64,000 bases of DNA, taken from positions 248,001-312,000 of the forward strand of contig MARA01000032.1 of assembly GCA_001792895.1 (NCBI GenBank). Reading direction: 5' to 3'. The position numbers and the translations under genes are program-made. Shown here piece by piece: positions 23,697 to 34,560 of this stretch. Source of the stretch: Lentinus brumalis (lineage: Eukaryota > Basidiomycota > Agaricomycetes > Polyporales > Polyporaceae). Numbering within the stretch: position 1 is the stretch's first letter; each line of letters begins with the position of its first letter. The notes under the pieces are model-generated. The model did not search any database, had not been told where the DNA came from, and saw nothing but the letters and a program-made list of their open reading frames with translations.

Positions 23697-25696
23697 ATGA
23701 GGTCGCCAGTCATGCTCATCGTCGCTACCGCGGCATTCTTCCCGACCCATGCCCTCCAACTACCGTTCAAGTTCCCATTCTTCTCGAGGAGTGTCGCGCA
23801 AGAGCCACTTCTTATTTCCGAACCACCGGCCGCGGAAATCACTGTGCCCAACCGTATTGCCATCATTGGAGCTGGAGCTGCGGGCTCCTCTGCAGCGTTC
23901 TGGATATCCAAGGCAAAGGAGCGGTTCGGCCTGGACGTGGAGGTGGACGTGTACGACAAGAACAGCTACGTTGGCGGTCGTAAGTGCTCACTTCTAGAAG
24001 AGCTCACTGTCATGGAACTTCCCGCACACCCATGTGTTCTTATTGCATGTCCGAACAGGCAGTACCACCGTCTTCCCATATGGAGACGACAGCCTCGCCC
24101 CGGTCGAACTTGGCGGGTCCGTATTCGTGAAAGTCAACAAGATTCTCTGGCGTGCCGTCTCCGAGTTCGGACTTGAGCTCGAAGACTGGAGAGGCGATTC
24201 GGGTGACGACGCAGTGATGGGCATCTGGGACGGTCATGAGTTCCTACTCACGGTGTGGTCTCGTTCGCAAACTTAGCGGAGAATCCCTCCTCATATTCAT
24301 CCAGACAGGAGGCGGGAGCCTACTCGGCAATTGGCTGGACAGGATCAAGATACTGTGGAGGTATGGCTACAAGGCACCCACAAAGACGCAGGAGCTGTAC
24401 GTACGCATTGCTGCAGTTCTCGTATGCAAAAACTCATCGAGCTCCCTCAGCGTCGACGCCATGGCAAGCAAGATTTTGAGGCTGTACGAACCCGACACCC
24501 CTGTCTGGCAAAACGCGACCTCGCTTCTGACTGAACTCGAATGGGCGGACGTGACTGCGCAAACCACGGCCGAGTACCTCGACTTACACGGTGTCGATAG
24601 ACGCTTCTCGCGAGAGTTGATTGAAGCCGCGACTCGCGTCAACTACGGACAGGTAAGGTCCCGCGCATCCCTCATACGGGGCTGTTGTGTTGATCCTGCT
24701 CCAGAACGTAGACCAGATTCACGCTTTGGAAGGCATGGTCTCACTAGCCGCCACTGGTGCATCCAGCGTTAAAGGCGGCAACTGGCAAATCTTCGAGAAC
24801 TTCATCGCTGCATCCGAGGCGCGGCTGTACCTGAACACGACGGTAAGTCTATACTGGCATCTTGCCGTACGCACATCATCTTGATGGATTCGCGTGTAGG
24901 TGACGGCAGTATCGAGGTTTTCTGCATCCGGTCCATGGATGGTCCAGTCCACCGCGTTCAAAGAACCCCGCCTCTATCGTGCGGTCATCCTCGCCGCGCC
25001 CTACGACCAAACGAACATCTCATTCTCCACGAAGGTCCCTGTGGTCCCCGTACAGAAACGTCCATACGTCCATCTGCACGTCACGCTCCTGAGCACGCCC
25101 TCCCCAACAGCGAACGCGTCTTACTTCAATCTCGGCCATGGGCACAAGGCGCCCAGTTCCGTCCTCACAACGTACGACGGAGTGCGCCAGCGCGGGCATC
25201 CCGAGCCCGAGTTCAACTCGCTCACGTACCACGGTCACGTGCTCTCCAAGGACGGTACGAAGCGGGTCAACGCGGAGGGCGCGGAGGAATGGGTCGTGAA
25301 GATCTTCTCAAAGCAGCGCCTGGAGGACGAGTGGCTCCGCGGGATGTTCGACGGGAAGCTGGGTTGGGTGCTCAGGAAGGAGTGGGACGCGTATCCTGTC
25401 CTGCCGCCCACCGTTGAGTTCCCGCCTATCAAGCTCGCAGACGGGCTGTACTACGTCAACGCGTTTGAGCCGTGAGTGCTTCCCCGCATTCGTTGCTCTT
25501 CCTTTTGAGGAATATTGACAATTGCCGTCGCAGGGTGATATCTACGATGGAAACTGAGACTCTCGCCGCGCGCAACGTGGTCGACCTGCTCATGCAGGAG
25601 CAGTATGACGCTGGCCTGTGCAAGCCGCATCTGACGGAGGAAGGGGTGGCTGTTCGGGTGTCCGACGAAAACTTCGTCTACGGGTGGGATTGCTGA
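23697..25696 (+). CDS. Prenylcysteine oxidase (farnesylcysteine lyase type)
   Basis: FAD-dependent thioether oxidase that cleaves prenylcysteines released when prenylated proteins are degraded, acting in the lysosome/vacuole or secretory route. Seven exons: 23697-23979, 24059-24252, 24305-24396, 24451-24652, 24705-24842, 24900-25471 and 25534-25696, giving 547 residues in one frame. Residues 1-20 form a signal peptide (MRSPVMLIVATAAFFPTHAL). The Rossmann FAD motif is RIAIIGAGAAGSSAAFW (about residues 53-69), followed by EVDVYDKNSYVGGRSTT. The Prenylcys_lyase domain includes ELGGSVFVKVNK, FLLTTGGG, DRIKILWRYGY, EGMVSLAATGASSVKGGNW, YRAVILAAPYD and the C-terminal METETLAARNVVDLL. Length and domain order match the family. 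It is divergent from the NOPCHAP1-like gene. Confidence 0.93.
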
Positions 25697-26373
25697 TTAT
25701 AGTATATGTTTCTCTTGCTCTGGTGAGTCAACCCATTGCGGTCGAGTCAAGCGTCGATTACTGATCGCAAGACTTGTGCAGGATCATGCTTTGCTGTATA
25801 TTATGGATGTAATCTACGTTTCCGTGCTTGGATGAGGTCATATATGTTGCATAGATTATTATCTGCACTGGCTTGGTTGAGGCAGAAAGCAGGACGGATG
25901 CTTGTCCTCCTGTCAGGACTGACATTCGACTCCATGGATCTTTGCCGGCATGACGATAAGCAGAGATCTGGCCTTCAAGGTAGCGTCCGCAAGTCCTGTA
26001 CGAACCTCCTACGTGCGCGTCGAGCTCTACCTAGGTCTCCCTTGCCGCCGCCCGTCCCGTCAGCTACACGTGAATCGGTGAGGAGTGGTTTGACCCAGAG
26101 TTCGAGGAAACTGTGGCGAGCGAGCACTGGAATGAGTTGGCTACGCCTGTCTGACCAGTCAAACAACCCAGGGCTTCCTTCTTCGTCATCATGCTGGATG
26201 AGCAACATACAGGCCAGAAGGATGTGGTGGGTCCAGAGTGCATGTGGTGACGATTGGCCTGCTCAAGCACCCATTGTCAAGACGAGCTGCGGCGCAGAGT
26301 TCGCGCCTAGGATTTTGCCTGTGCCCATACATGTCACTGTCAGCGTCATACCTGCAACATTGCTCCGGTGTAC
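25697..26373. other. Intergenic between convergent genes
   Basis: About 680 bp between prenylcysteine oxidase (+) and HET paralogue 2 (-). A 225-codon open frame at 25736-26413 runs through it and into the antisense of the HET gene. It has no recognisable domain and I regard it as fortuitous. Confidence 0.45.
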
Positions 26374-28508
26374 TCACCTGCAGTCACCAGCGCAGACTCC
26401 AGTCTCAATCTGAGGGATACCCTTGTTGGCACATATCATCGCAAGCCGGTCGAACGCCGATCCGGATAGTCTGACATGAATCTCCCACAATTGCTCTCCA
26501 ACCCCGTCTTCGTCGTCGAACTGGTCGGATGGGCCATGGCCATGCTCGTCGCCGTCGAGGTCCCAAGGCGGGTCCGACGGGACCGCGGCCCAGTTGCGCA
26601 TGTAGATCCTGACCGACCTGAGGGCGTCTCCGAAGAGACGATGTCGACGGGGCAGTCTCCAGTGCTCGAAGATGCCTGCGCGGTCCCACAACGCCCATTG
26701 GTGGACGTGCGCGGGAGCCAGCAGAGTGCAGATGCCGTCGTGCTCGGGAAGGTGCGCGCGACTGACGCGACGGAGACTATCAGCGAACTGGCCTGATAGA
26801 TCGACGGTCAACCAGAGACGCGGTACTTCCGAATGATCGTCTCGGCAGCACCCCAAATAGATGTAGAGCAGCTCCTGGGTGACTATGTTGGAGAACGTGT
26901 ATGTCACTGTCCTTTGATTTACAGGGTCCAGGGTACGAACGCTGTGGAGGTCGTCGGCCGTCTCGTCGGGGCCGCGGAGGGGAACGAACCCGTACGTCTG
27001 CAGTTGGTTGACCGTCCACACGGGGAGGAAGCAGCGGCCGAGTCTGACGTCTGCGATGCCTGTCGACGGTAGAAGTCTGGCGATGGGATATGGGTCCTCC
27101 CAGTCGGGAACGTGGTCCTGGGTGATGTAAAGGTTCCTCCACTGGTACAGTGCTTGTCCCTCTCGCTTTCGGAAGAACTTCTCGATGAAGTCCGCAGTCG
27201 GGTCGAAGTACAACCACCTAGGGTCGTCACGAACTGCTCTGGGTTCGTTGTCCAGACTTTCCGAACTTGTCCAGCCGACACTGTAGGACCCGGAGTCGAG
27301 GAGGTATAGCAGTAGCCCGACGAGCGTGGAACGGTGTCGGGTTGTACACGCCAACAGTGCGACCGCGTGCGTGGCAGGCTTTCCCGCCACAGGCCGACGG
27401 TAGTGTATATCGATGATGGGAAGCCGCGCGCGGATGCCGTGGCTGGTCAAGGAAAACTCAGGTATCTCAAGAGCAGCGTGATCGCGGCTCCTGGACACCT
27501 GCGAGTGCAGCGTACGATATGGATTAGAGAGTTGTCAGCGCGGCTGATAAATTAACTCACCTCTGCATGGGCTGTAGAGCGGTCCGACGTGAGGGCGGCC
27601 CGCTCGAGAGCACTCCGATACTCGGACACGGATGTGGTGAGGACGTCTGCTTGGGGCTTTTGGAAATCTGCGGCGGAGCGTGCTAGCAGACTGCAGCGCA
27701 TCATCGGTTTGATGAGGTATCTGCCCGCGAAGTGATCGCCTGGCAACCCGAGGCCCCAGGTGAGGAGGGAATGGTCTGCAATATTCTTCATGATCTCCTC
27801 TTGTAACCGCCTGAAGGCCTGCCTGCCCTCCCCGTAGATGGTGGCCATATGAACGCCGAAGATACCCATCAAAGAGTACGCTTCGTCCTCAATACGGGTG
27901 GTGACGCGCCGTGAAGCCCATTGCATCCTCTTCGCGACAGGTACGGACGAGAGTTCGACGTGAAATGTGAGGACATTCACGTCGATACCAGTGATCTCCT
28001 CCAAGAGTCGAGCGAAGAGAGCCTTGTCGCCAAGTTGGACCCAGTCGTGAGAGAGGAAGTAGACTCGTTTGGGTGCGATGAGCTCTTGCAGGGTCCAGCC
28101 GCGAGTAAACCACTTACTCCAGCGAAAGGACGACTTGCGAGCGCTGGGATCGGCTCCGGCGGATACGTCGTGCAAGTAGACGTAGCAAACAGCGGCCCTC
28201 GCGTACCACTGGTACATGGAGTTGATGGCCTCGGACAGTTCGGCGCTGCTTGTCTTGTCGATGCAGCAAGTGTCTACCCAGAGCCATTCGAAGCCCTGCG
28301 CCTCAGCGTAGATGCAACATCCTCGAATCTTCGCAGATGCCCGGGCGCGCGGATTGTCTTTGCCACTTCCTGCATGGGTAGTATGCAACGTCCGGATGTC
28401 CTGGAACGATTGCTCGTCATCTCCCCACACGTGCGAGAGGATGGCATATCTCTGCGGGGGTTGACTGAAGTGTCGCAGCTCAGCGCGACTAGTGCGCAGG
28501 AACCACAT
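26374..28508 (-). CDS. HET-domain (heterokaryon incompatibility) protein, paralogue 2
   Basis: Paralogue of the HET gene at 13380, in the opposite direction. Two exons: 28508-27561 (316 codons, the HET domain) and 27498-26374, giving 690 residues. The HET domain carries AILSHVWGDDEQSFQD, LWVDTCCIDKTSSAELSEAI, WFTRGWTLQELIAP and IEDEAYSLMGIFGVHMATIYGEG. The second half starts IPEFSLTSHGIRARLPIID, matching the same point of paralogue 1 (TSHGVRAHLPILD). It contains LYQWRNLYITQD and RCFLPVWTVNQL, parallel to YTWRDIYIAGS and VFIPFWTVAKL in the other copy, so the C-terminal region is a conserved second domain rather than linker. The Met at 28508 was chosen because MWFLRT aligns with MWLLRT; an in-frame upstream extension (to 28586) has no counterpart. 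This copy has a tidy C-terminus (CAGDCR) whereas paralogue 1 has a longer tail. Confidence 0.92.
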
Positions 28509-28926
28509 CAGAGCTGGTGAACTAATCATCAGCATTCCGCAGGCCCCGCAACAGCTGCTCGAGGTTCGCTCACCTCGAGGACACAAGGGCAGCGTAGCAC
28601 TAGCGATCCTGATCTACGTGGTTTTAAAGCAAGCTCCCAAGTTGGCGCGAGGGCAACTCTGTACGGACGTTAACAGCTGTGGATAGCATCGGTCCGCTAC
28701 TGTCGCACCATGATTATTGTCGCTCACCCGGGTCACCGGTGTTTGCCTCGTGGTTTTCAAGGCTGTGAGTCGGCGCCTCGTTTGACTCCTTGAGCATAGT
28801 GTACTGGAGAGTCATTTGCGCCTCCAGAGTCAAGTGAAGCAGCGTGGTTCTAAGTAATAGTGGTTAAAATCCGAGCCCAAGTTGAAGCTGCAAAGTACGG
28901 GATTCCGATTCCACTGGAATCGGTTA
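28509..28926. other. Promoter-side spacer between HET paralogue 2 and the transposon array
   Basis: Upstream region of HET paralogue 2. Close to its right end lies a 19-nt inverted repeat (28905-28923: CCGATTCCA, one base, TGGAATCGG), four bases before the target-site duplication of the array. Confidence 0.5.
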
Positions 28927-28934
28927 TCATCTCC
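28927..28934. repeat. Left copy of 8-bp target-site duplication
   Basis: TCATCTCC directly precedes the first element of the tandem array and is repeated exactly at 31227-31234 after the last element. An 8-bp duplication is typical of hAT and also P/Merlin-type DNA transposons. Confidence 0.8.
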
Positions 28935-29694
28935 GGCTCGATAGCGATTGTGCTGGGTGAAAAGAAACTAAAAAATAAATAATTCCGAAAAAGGAAGGAA
29001 GGTCGAGGAGACCTTGTACTCTAACATTCCCCAAGCTCCACCAGCTGTTAGACTCAGCTGCAAAATGTCACAGCGAGCTTATGAAGGCTGGGGAATTTAG
29101 GAGACGCGTAAAATGGGCAGAAACAGCCGGTACAACAGCGAAAATCGCGTGGGGAGGGCGCGCCAGAGGCGCGCGGATACGGATACCGCTGTTCTGGTTG
29201 GACTTACCTTCGTAGGCCTCGCTTGCGCTCCGCGCGCTGTCGCGCGCGTCTGGGAAGTGAGTACTTATGTACTTGAAGTCACTGTGCCGCAGACTTGATC
29301 AGGTCGCCTAGGTCTGGAGAGATAGCGAGCTAATCTCGAGGTCAGCATACTGAACCCAGGTACTGCATAGTTTTACTTCTACGGGCCTGGGACATACTTA
29401 CTACGAGAGTAGAACTGGCAATACTAGAGGAGCAGTGAAAATGGTTAGAGTCATATATAGCGAGAAATGTCCTGAAACTCACATAGGTCCTTCTCAGAAG
29501 ATACTTGTATGTTGACGACTGCCGCCTGTGATATTCTGTTGCACCATGTCACAGGAGAGAGAAGCAATATGAGGTGAATTCGCTGTGGACGAGCATTGAG
29601 CGTCAAAGGACCGTCCATATACAGTAATATCTGACACATCGTGATTACGTGCGGTATCCGTATCGCTATCCGCCAGCACAATCCGTAGCGACCC
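28935..29694. repeat. Array unit 1
   Basis: First 760-bp copy. Internal structure: AT-rich left part, an inverted pair ATTCCCCA/TGGGGAAT around 29028-29096, the 61-codon Arg-rich ORF at 29113-29298, and an internal GCGGATACGGATACCGC at about 29176 whose near-inverse GCGGTATCCGTATCGC lies near the right end. Confidence 0.9.
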
Positions 29695-29700
29695 TCATCT

Positions 29701-30460
29701 GGCTCGATAGCGATTGTGCTGGGTGAAAAGAAACTAAAAAATAAATAATTCCGAAAAAGGAAGGAAGGTCGAGGAGACCTTGTACTCTAACATTCCCCAA
29801 GCTCCACCAGCTGTTAGACTCAGCTGCAAAATGTCACAGCGAGCTTATGAAGGCTGGGGAATTTAGGAGACGCGTAAAATGGGCAGAAACAGCCGGTACA
29901 ACAGCGAAAATCGCGTGGGGAGGGCGCGCCAGAGGCGCGCGGATACGGATACCGCTGTTCTGGTTGGACTTACCTTCGTAGGCCTCGCTTGCGCTCCGCG
30001 CGCTGTCGCGCGCGTCTGGGAAGTGAGTACTTATGTACTTGAAGTCACTGTGCCGCAGACTTGATCAGGTCGCCTAGGTCTGGAGAGATAGCGAGCTAAT
30101 CTCGAGGTCAGCATACTGAACCCAGGTACTGCATAGTTTTACTTCTACGGGCCTGGGACATACTTACTACGAGAGTAGAACTGGCAATACTAGAGGAGCA
30201 GTGAAAATGGTTAGAGTCATATATAGCGAGAAATGTCCTGAAACTCACATAGGTCCTTCTCAGAAGATACTTGTATGTTGACGACTGCCGCCTGTGATAT
30301 TCTGTTGCACCATGTCACAGGAGAGAGAAGCAATATGAGGTGAATTCGCTGTGGACGAGCATTGAGCGTCAAAGGACCGTCCATATACAGTAATATCTGA
30401 CACATCGTGATTACGTGCGGTATCCGTATCGCTATCCGCCAGCACAATCCGTAGCGACCC
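29701..30460. repeat. Array unit 2
   Basis: Second copy, offset 766 bp from the first, preceded by the 6-bp spacer TCATCT (29695-29700). No difference from unit 1 was noticed by eye. Confidence 0.9.
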
Positions 30461-30466
30461 TCATCT

Positions 30467-31226
30467 GGCTCGATAGCGATTGTGCTGGGTGAAAAGAAAC
30501 TAAAAAATAAATAATTCCGAAAAAGGAAGGAAGGTCGAGGAGACCTTGTACTCTAACATTCCCCAAGCTCCACCAGCTGTTAGACTCAGCTGCAAAATGT
30601 CACAGCGAGCTTATGAAGGCTGGGGAATTTAGGAGACGCGTAAAATGGGCAGAAACAGCCGGTACAACAGCGAAAATCGCGTGGGGAGGGCGCGCCAGAG
30701 GCGCGCGGATACGGATACCGCTGTTCTGGTTGGACTTACCTTCGTAGGCCTCGCTTGCGCTCCGCGCGCTGTCGCGCGCGTCTGGGAAGTGAGTACTTAT
30801 GTACTTGAAGTCACTGTGCCGCAGACTTGATCAGGTCGCCTAGGTCTGGAGAGATAGCGAGCTAATCTCGAGGTCAGCATACTGAACCCAGGTACTGCAT
30901 AGTTTTACTTCTACGGGCCTGGGACATACTTACTACGAGAGTAGAACTGGCAATACTAGAGGAGCAGTGAAAATGGTTAGAGTCATATATAGCGAGAAAT
31001 GTCCTGAAACTCACATAGGTCCTTCTCAGAAGATACTTGTATGTTGACGACTGCCGCCTGTGATATTCTGTTGCACCATGTCACAGGAGAGAGAAGCAAT
31101 ATGAGGTGAATTCGCTGTGGACGAGCATTGAGCGTCAAAGGACCGTCCATATACAGTAATATCTGACACATCGTGATTACGTGCGGTATCCGTATCGCTA
31201 TCCGCCAGCACAATCCGTAGCGACCC
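30467..31226. repeat. Array unit 3
   Basis: Third copy, preceded by the same 6-bp spacer TCATCT (30461-30466) and followed by the complete 8-bp TCATCTCC. Confidence 0.9.
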
Positions 31227-31234
31227 TCATCTCC
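31227..31234. repeat. Right copy of 8-bp target-site duplication
   Basis: TCATCTCC, identical to 28927-28934. It marks the right boundary of the array. Confidence 0.8.
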
Positions 31235-31720
31235 TTGGATTTGGCTGAGGTCACATGATTTTTGTATCACCCGGGTTCATCCGTCCAGTCACCCGTTCCT
31301 TTCCGGCCTCTGTCCTGCAGTCACGTGTTACTTATTTTCTTTTGTGTCCCTGCATCAGTGCATCTGCCACAGCTTCCTACCAGTCCGTTTTGCGTCGTCG
31401 TTCAATCAATCCTACCAGCGGGGGAGGAGGTCAGACTTATTTACTGAGTACTTAGACAGGAACGGACAGCTTGATCAGACACGACCATTACTTACACACA
31501 TACAATGATTAGATCAACAATTGTACAAGCTGTGGTTACAGCGCTAGTAAGTACGCTGATCACAAGCGACTAATACAGTATTATTACAAGACTAACAGGT
31601 GGAATCGGACCGGGCGTGCGTAGCAGCGCGCTCACCCCCAAGTGACTAAGCAAAAGTCATAGCGGCTTGGAGGCGCCCGTCTTCTGCTTTCCGTCCACAT
31701 CCTCTCCTCTCGCGACCACC
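31235..31720. other. Upstream region of the cyclophilin gene
   Basis: About 490 bp between the transposon array and the cyclophilin start. It contains one CACGTG E-box (near 31321) and a CT-rich stretch just before the ATG. No gene is supported. The array therefore inserted about 490 bp upstream of the cyclophilin start codon. Confidence 0.5.
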
Positions 31721-32553
<833 letters not shown>

Positions 32554-33620
32554 AGACCTGTCCTGGGATGTGTGGTCAGTATGCCTCGCGGACTCGTGGA
32601 TGTCTTGATTTGGTGCAGACCCAAGCTTCTCACAGTTCTCGGAGGGCGATCAAAACATCATCGGCGTCACGCCCACTACAAGCCGCGGCCCCGCCCTATC
32701 GTACAATACATGTCTTTAATGCACTCAAACATCGCTACGGCACGGCTATGATCGCACAAAAGGCTCTATCGAGGGCGCATCGATAGCAGACAACCTATAT
32801 CGCACCGAAGCCAACAAGCGAGGCACACATCATCGCACGAGCTCCTTTCGCAATTTCGGCGGTCTCATAGCAAGAGATAAGAGCTTCTTGTCCACTCGAG
32901 ACATGAGCTTGTGCGAATGGGTGAGTTCTTCCTGGCATGTCGCCACTGTGCCGTCGTGGCGCATTACGCGGTTGATAATTGGCCCACATGCTCTTCAAAT
33001 TCGCGAGATACCACATCATCATGCATCTGCGCTGTTGGAGCGTGCAGCGTTGCACCTGAGTTCCAAGTCTCGGCGTTGTCGTTCGAAGGTTATGCGGCTC
33101 CGACAAGCTGATGAGCGTGCCTCCTTGAAGTTGTTTCTCCCAGGCAATTCTCCCAGTCCCCTCGGTAATGGCTAGGGCTTCAGTTCACTGGTGGAAGCAT
33201 CCGGTCTGTCCATTGTCCAGACGTTGAGACGTCGAACTGTCAACTTGGCACATCAAGAGTGGCGTGTGCTTCGCAGCTTCTTGCCCCCGATAGCGGAAGC
33301 ACGACAGCTGCAGCCTATGGCAGAAGCCCTTTCGCACTGCGAAGCAGAGAAGTGCGGTGCAGGTGGGAACAAGAACCGCGGAGGCTCGGTGCGTTCCTCA
33401 CCAGCTTTCAAATGCTGACGAAAACGCGCACATGACCCTCGTGACCGTGTTCGTGAGCGGTGAGCCATGACCAGATGGGCTGGTAGATGCTACGATAGAG
33501 TTTCCGAGGACGAGGTATTTAAGGAAGTGAATCCGCGATACTAAGGAATCAGAACATCACATCCCACCTCCCACCTCCCGCCCTACGCCTACCCACCACC
33601 TCTGCCACTCGATAAACACC
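32554..33620. other. Intergenic, includes the peroxiredoxin 1 promoter
   Basis: About 1.07 kb. A TATA-like TATTTAAG lies at 33516-33523, about 100 bp before the peroxiredoxin start, followed by a C-rich 5' UTR-like tract. Small ORFs such as 32795-33106 (-) are unsupported. Confidence 0.5.
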
Positions 33621-34324
33621 ATGGCCCCCACTGTCAACGTCGGCGACGCGGTCCCCCAGGGCACCTTCGTGCATGTTCCTTACACGCCCGAGCTCGAGCA
33701 GCACAGCGCGTGCGGAATTCGTGCGTCCACCCGCCCATCCTTGTACCTTTCGGTGCTGACCGTGGGCGAATTGATCTAGCCACCAAGATCTCCACCGACG
33801 CTTGGAAAGGGAAGAAGGTCGTCCTCTTCGCCGTCCCCGGAGCGTTCACTGTACGTCCCAGCCCGCCGTGCTGCCTACAGTGCCGCAGCTGACTGCGGCA
33901 TCCCATGATAGCCCTCCTGCCATGCCAACCACGCCCCGCCATACCTCGCGAAGGTCCCCGAGCTCAAGGCGAAGGGCGTCGACGTCGTCGCAGTCGTGTC
34001 CGCGAACGACCCCTTCGTGCTCAGCGGGTGGAGCCGCATCCTCGGCTTCGGCGACAAGATCCTCGCGCTCTCGGACCCCGACGCAAAGTGGTCGTCCGAG
34101 CTCGGCTTGGATGTTGACCTCTCTGGCCTGGGCATCGGCCTTGGCAAGCGCACGACGCGGTACGCGATCGTTTTGGACGACCTAAAGATCAAGTACCTCG
34201 GGGTGAGTGTCTTGCTTGTTCTGTTCTGGTAGGGGAGGAAGCTGACGTGGTTGGTCTCCAGGTTGAGCCCGACCCGACGCAGGTCACTGTCTCGGGCGTC
34301 GATGCTGTCCTGGCTGCGCTCTGA
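33621..34324 (+). CDS. Peroxiredoxin, Ahp1/Prx5 type, copy 1
   Basis: Thiol peroxidase that reduces hydroperoxides through a reactive cysteine, using thioredoxin. Four exons: 33621-33720, 33780-33850, 33912-34202 and 34262-34324, giving 174 residues. The active site is VPGAFTPSCHANHAPPY, the P-x-x-x-(T/S)-x-x-C signature, with the peroxidatic Cys at residue 60. A second Cys sits at residue 31 in EQHSACGI, the place of the resolving Cys31 of yeast Ahp1 (peroxidatic Cys62), so an Ahp1-like two-Cys cycle is likely. The fold continues with VDVVAVVSANDPFVLSGW, LALSDPDAKWSSELGL and GKRTTRYAIVLDDLKIKYLG. The C-terminus is AVLAAL, with no SKL-type peroxisomal signal. The start follows a TATA-like box and CT-rich leader. 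A paralogue lies on the minus strand at 52110-52975 with the same first two intron positions. Confidence 0.96.
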
Positions 34325-34560
34325 GGGGGGAGAGTAGCTGTGTGGACGAAATCAATGTATGACTCGCTGTCGACTGTTGTAATATCCGTGTATCATAACC
34401 CGAGTTATCCAAGCCTCGCACATCCGACTTCGCTGGGAACAAATTGCAAGATTGCATTCACGAGATCATTGGCGACATGGGTACAGGAACCACGGAACTG
34501 AAAGGTAGTCGACAGATTCAAGATGAACAAACGGCTGGAAAGGAGGACACTCGCACCACC

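Larger units (their letters stand above)
28935..31226. mobile_element. Tandem array of three copies of a 760-bp nonautonomous TIR (hAT-like) element
   Basis: Three copies at 28935-29694, 29701-30460 and 30467-31226 recur with an exact 766-bp period: 760 bp plus the spacer TCATCT. All ORFs and motifs I compared are identical between copies. Each copy begins GGCTCGATAGCGATTGTGCTGG and ends with its imperfect inverse (reverse complement GGGTCGCTACGGATTGTGCTGG), 18 of 22 positions matching. The array as a whole is bounded by the direct repeat TCATCTCC. No transposase is present. The only frames are a 61-codon plus-strand ORF (for example 29113-29298) and 61-76-codon minus-strand ORFs, so it would depend on an enzyme elsewhere. 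Family assignment to hAT rests only on the 8-bp TSD and short TIRs; other TIR superfamilies with 8-bp TSDs remain possible. Confidence 0.88.

Noticed and set aside
28935..31226. CRISPR array or satellite DNA
   Set aside because: Only three 766-bp units with no short repeat/spacer pattern. The TIRs and TSD show a transposon origin.
28935..31226. Three separate protein genes from the repeated 61-codon ORFs
   Set aside because: Each ORF is merely copied with the repeat, is short and Arg-rich, and lacks a known domain.
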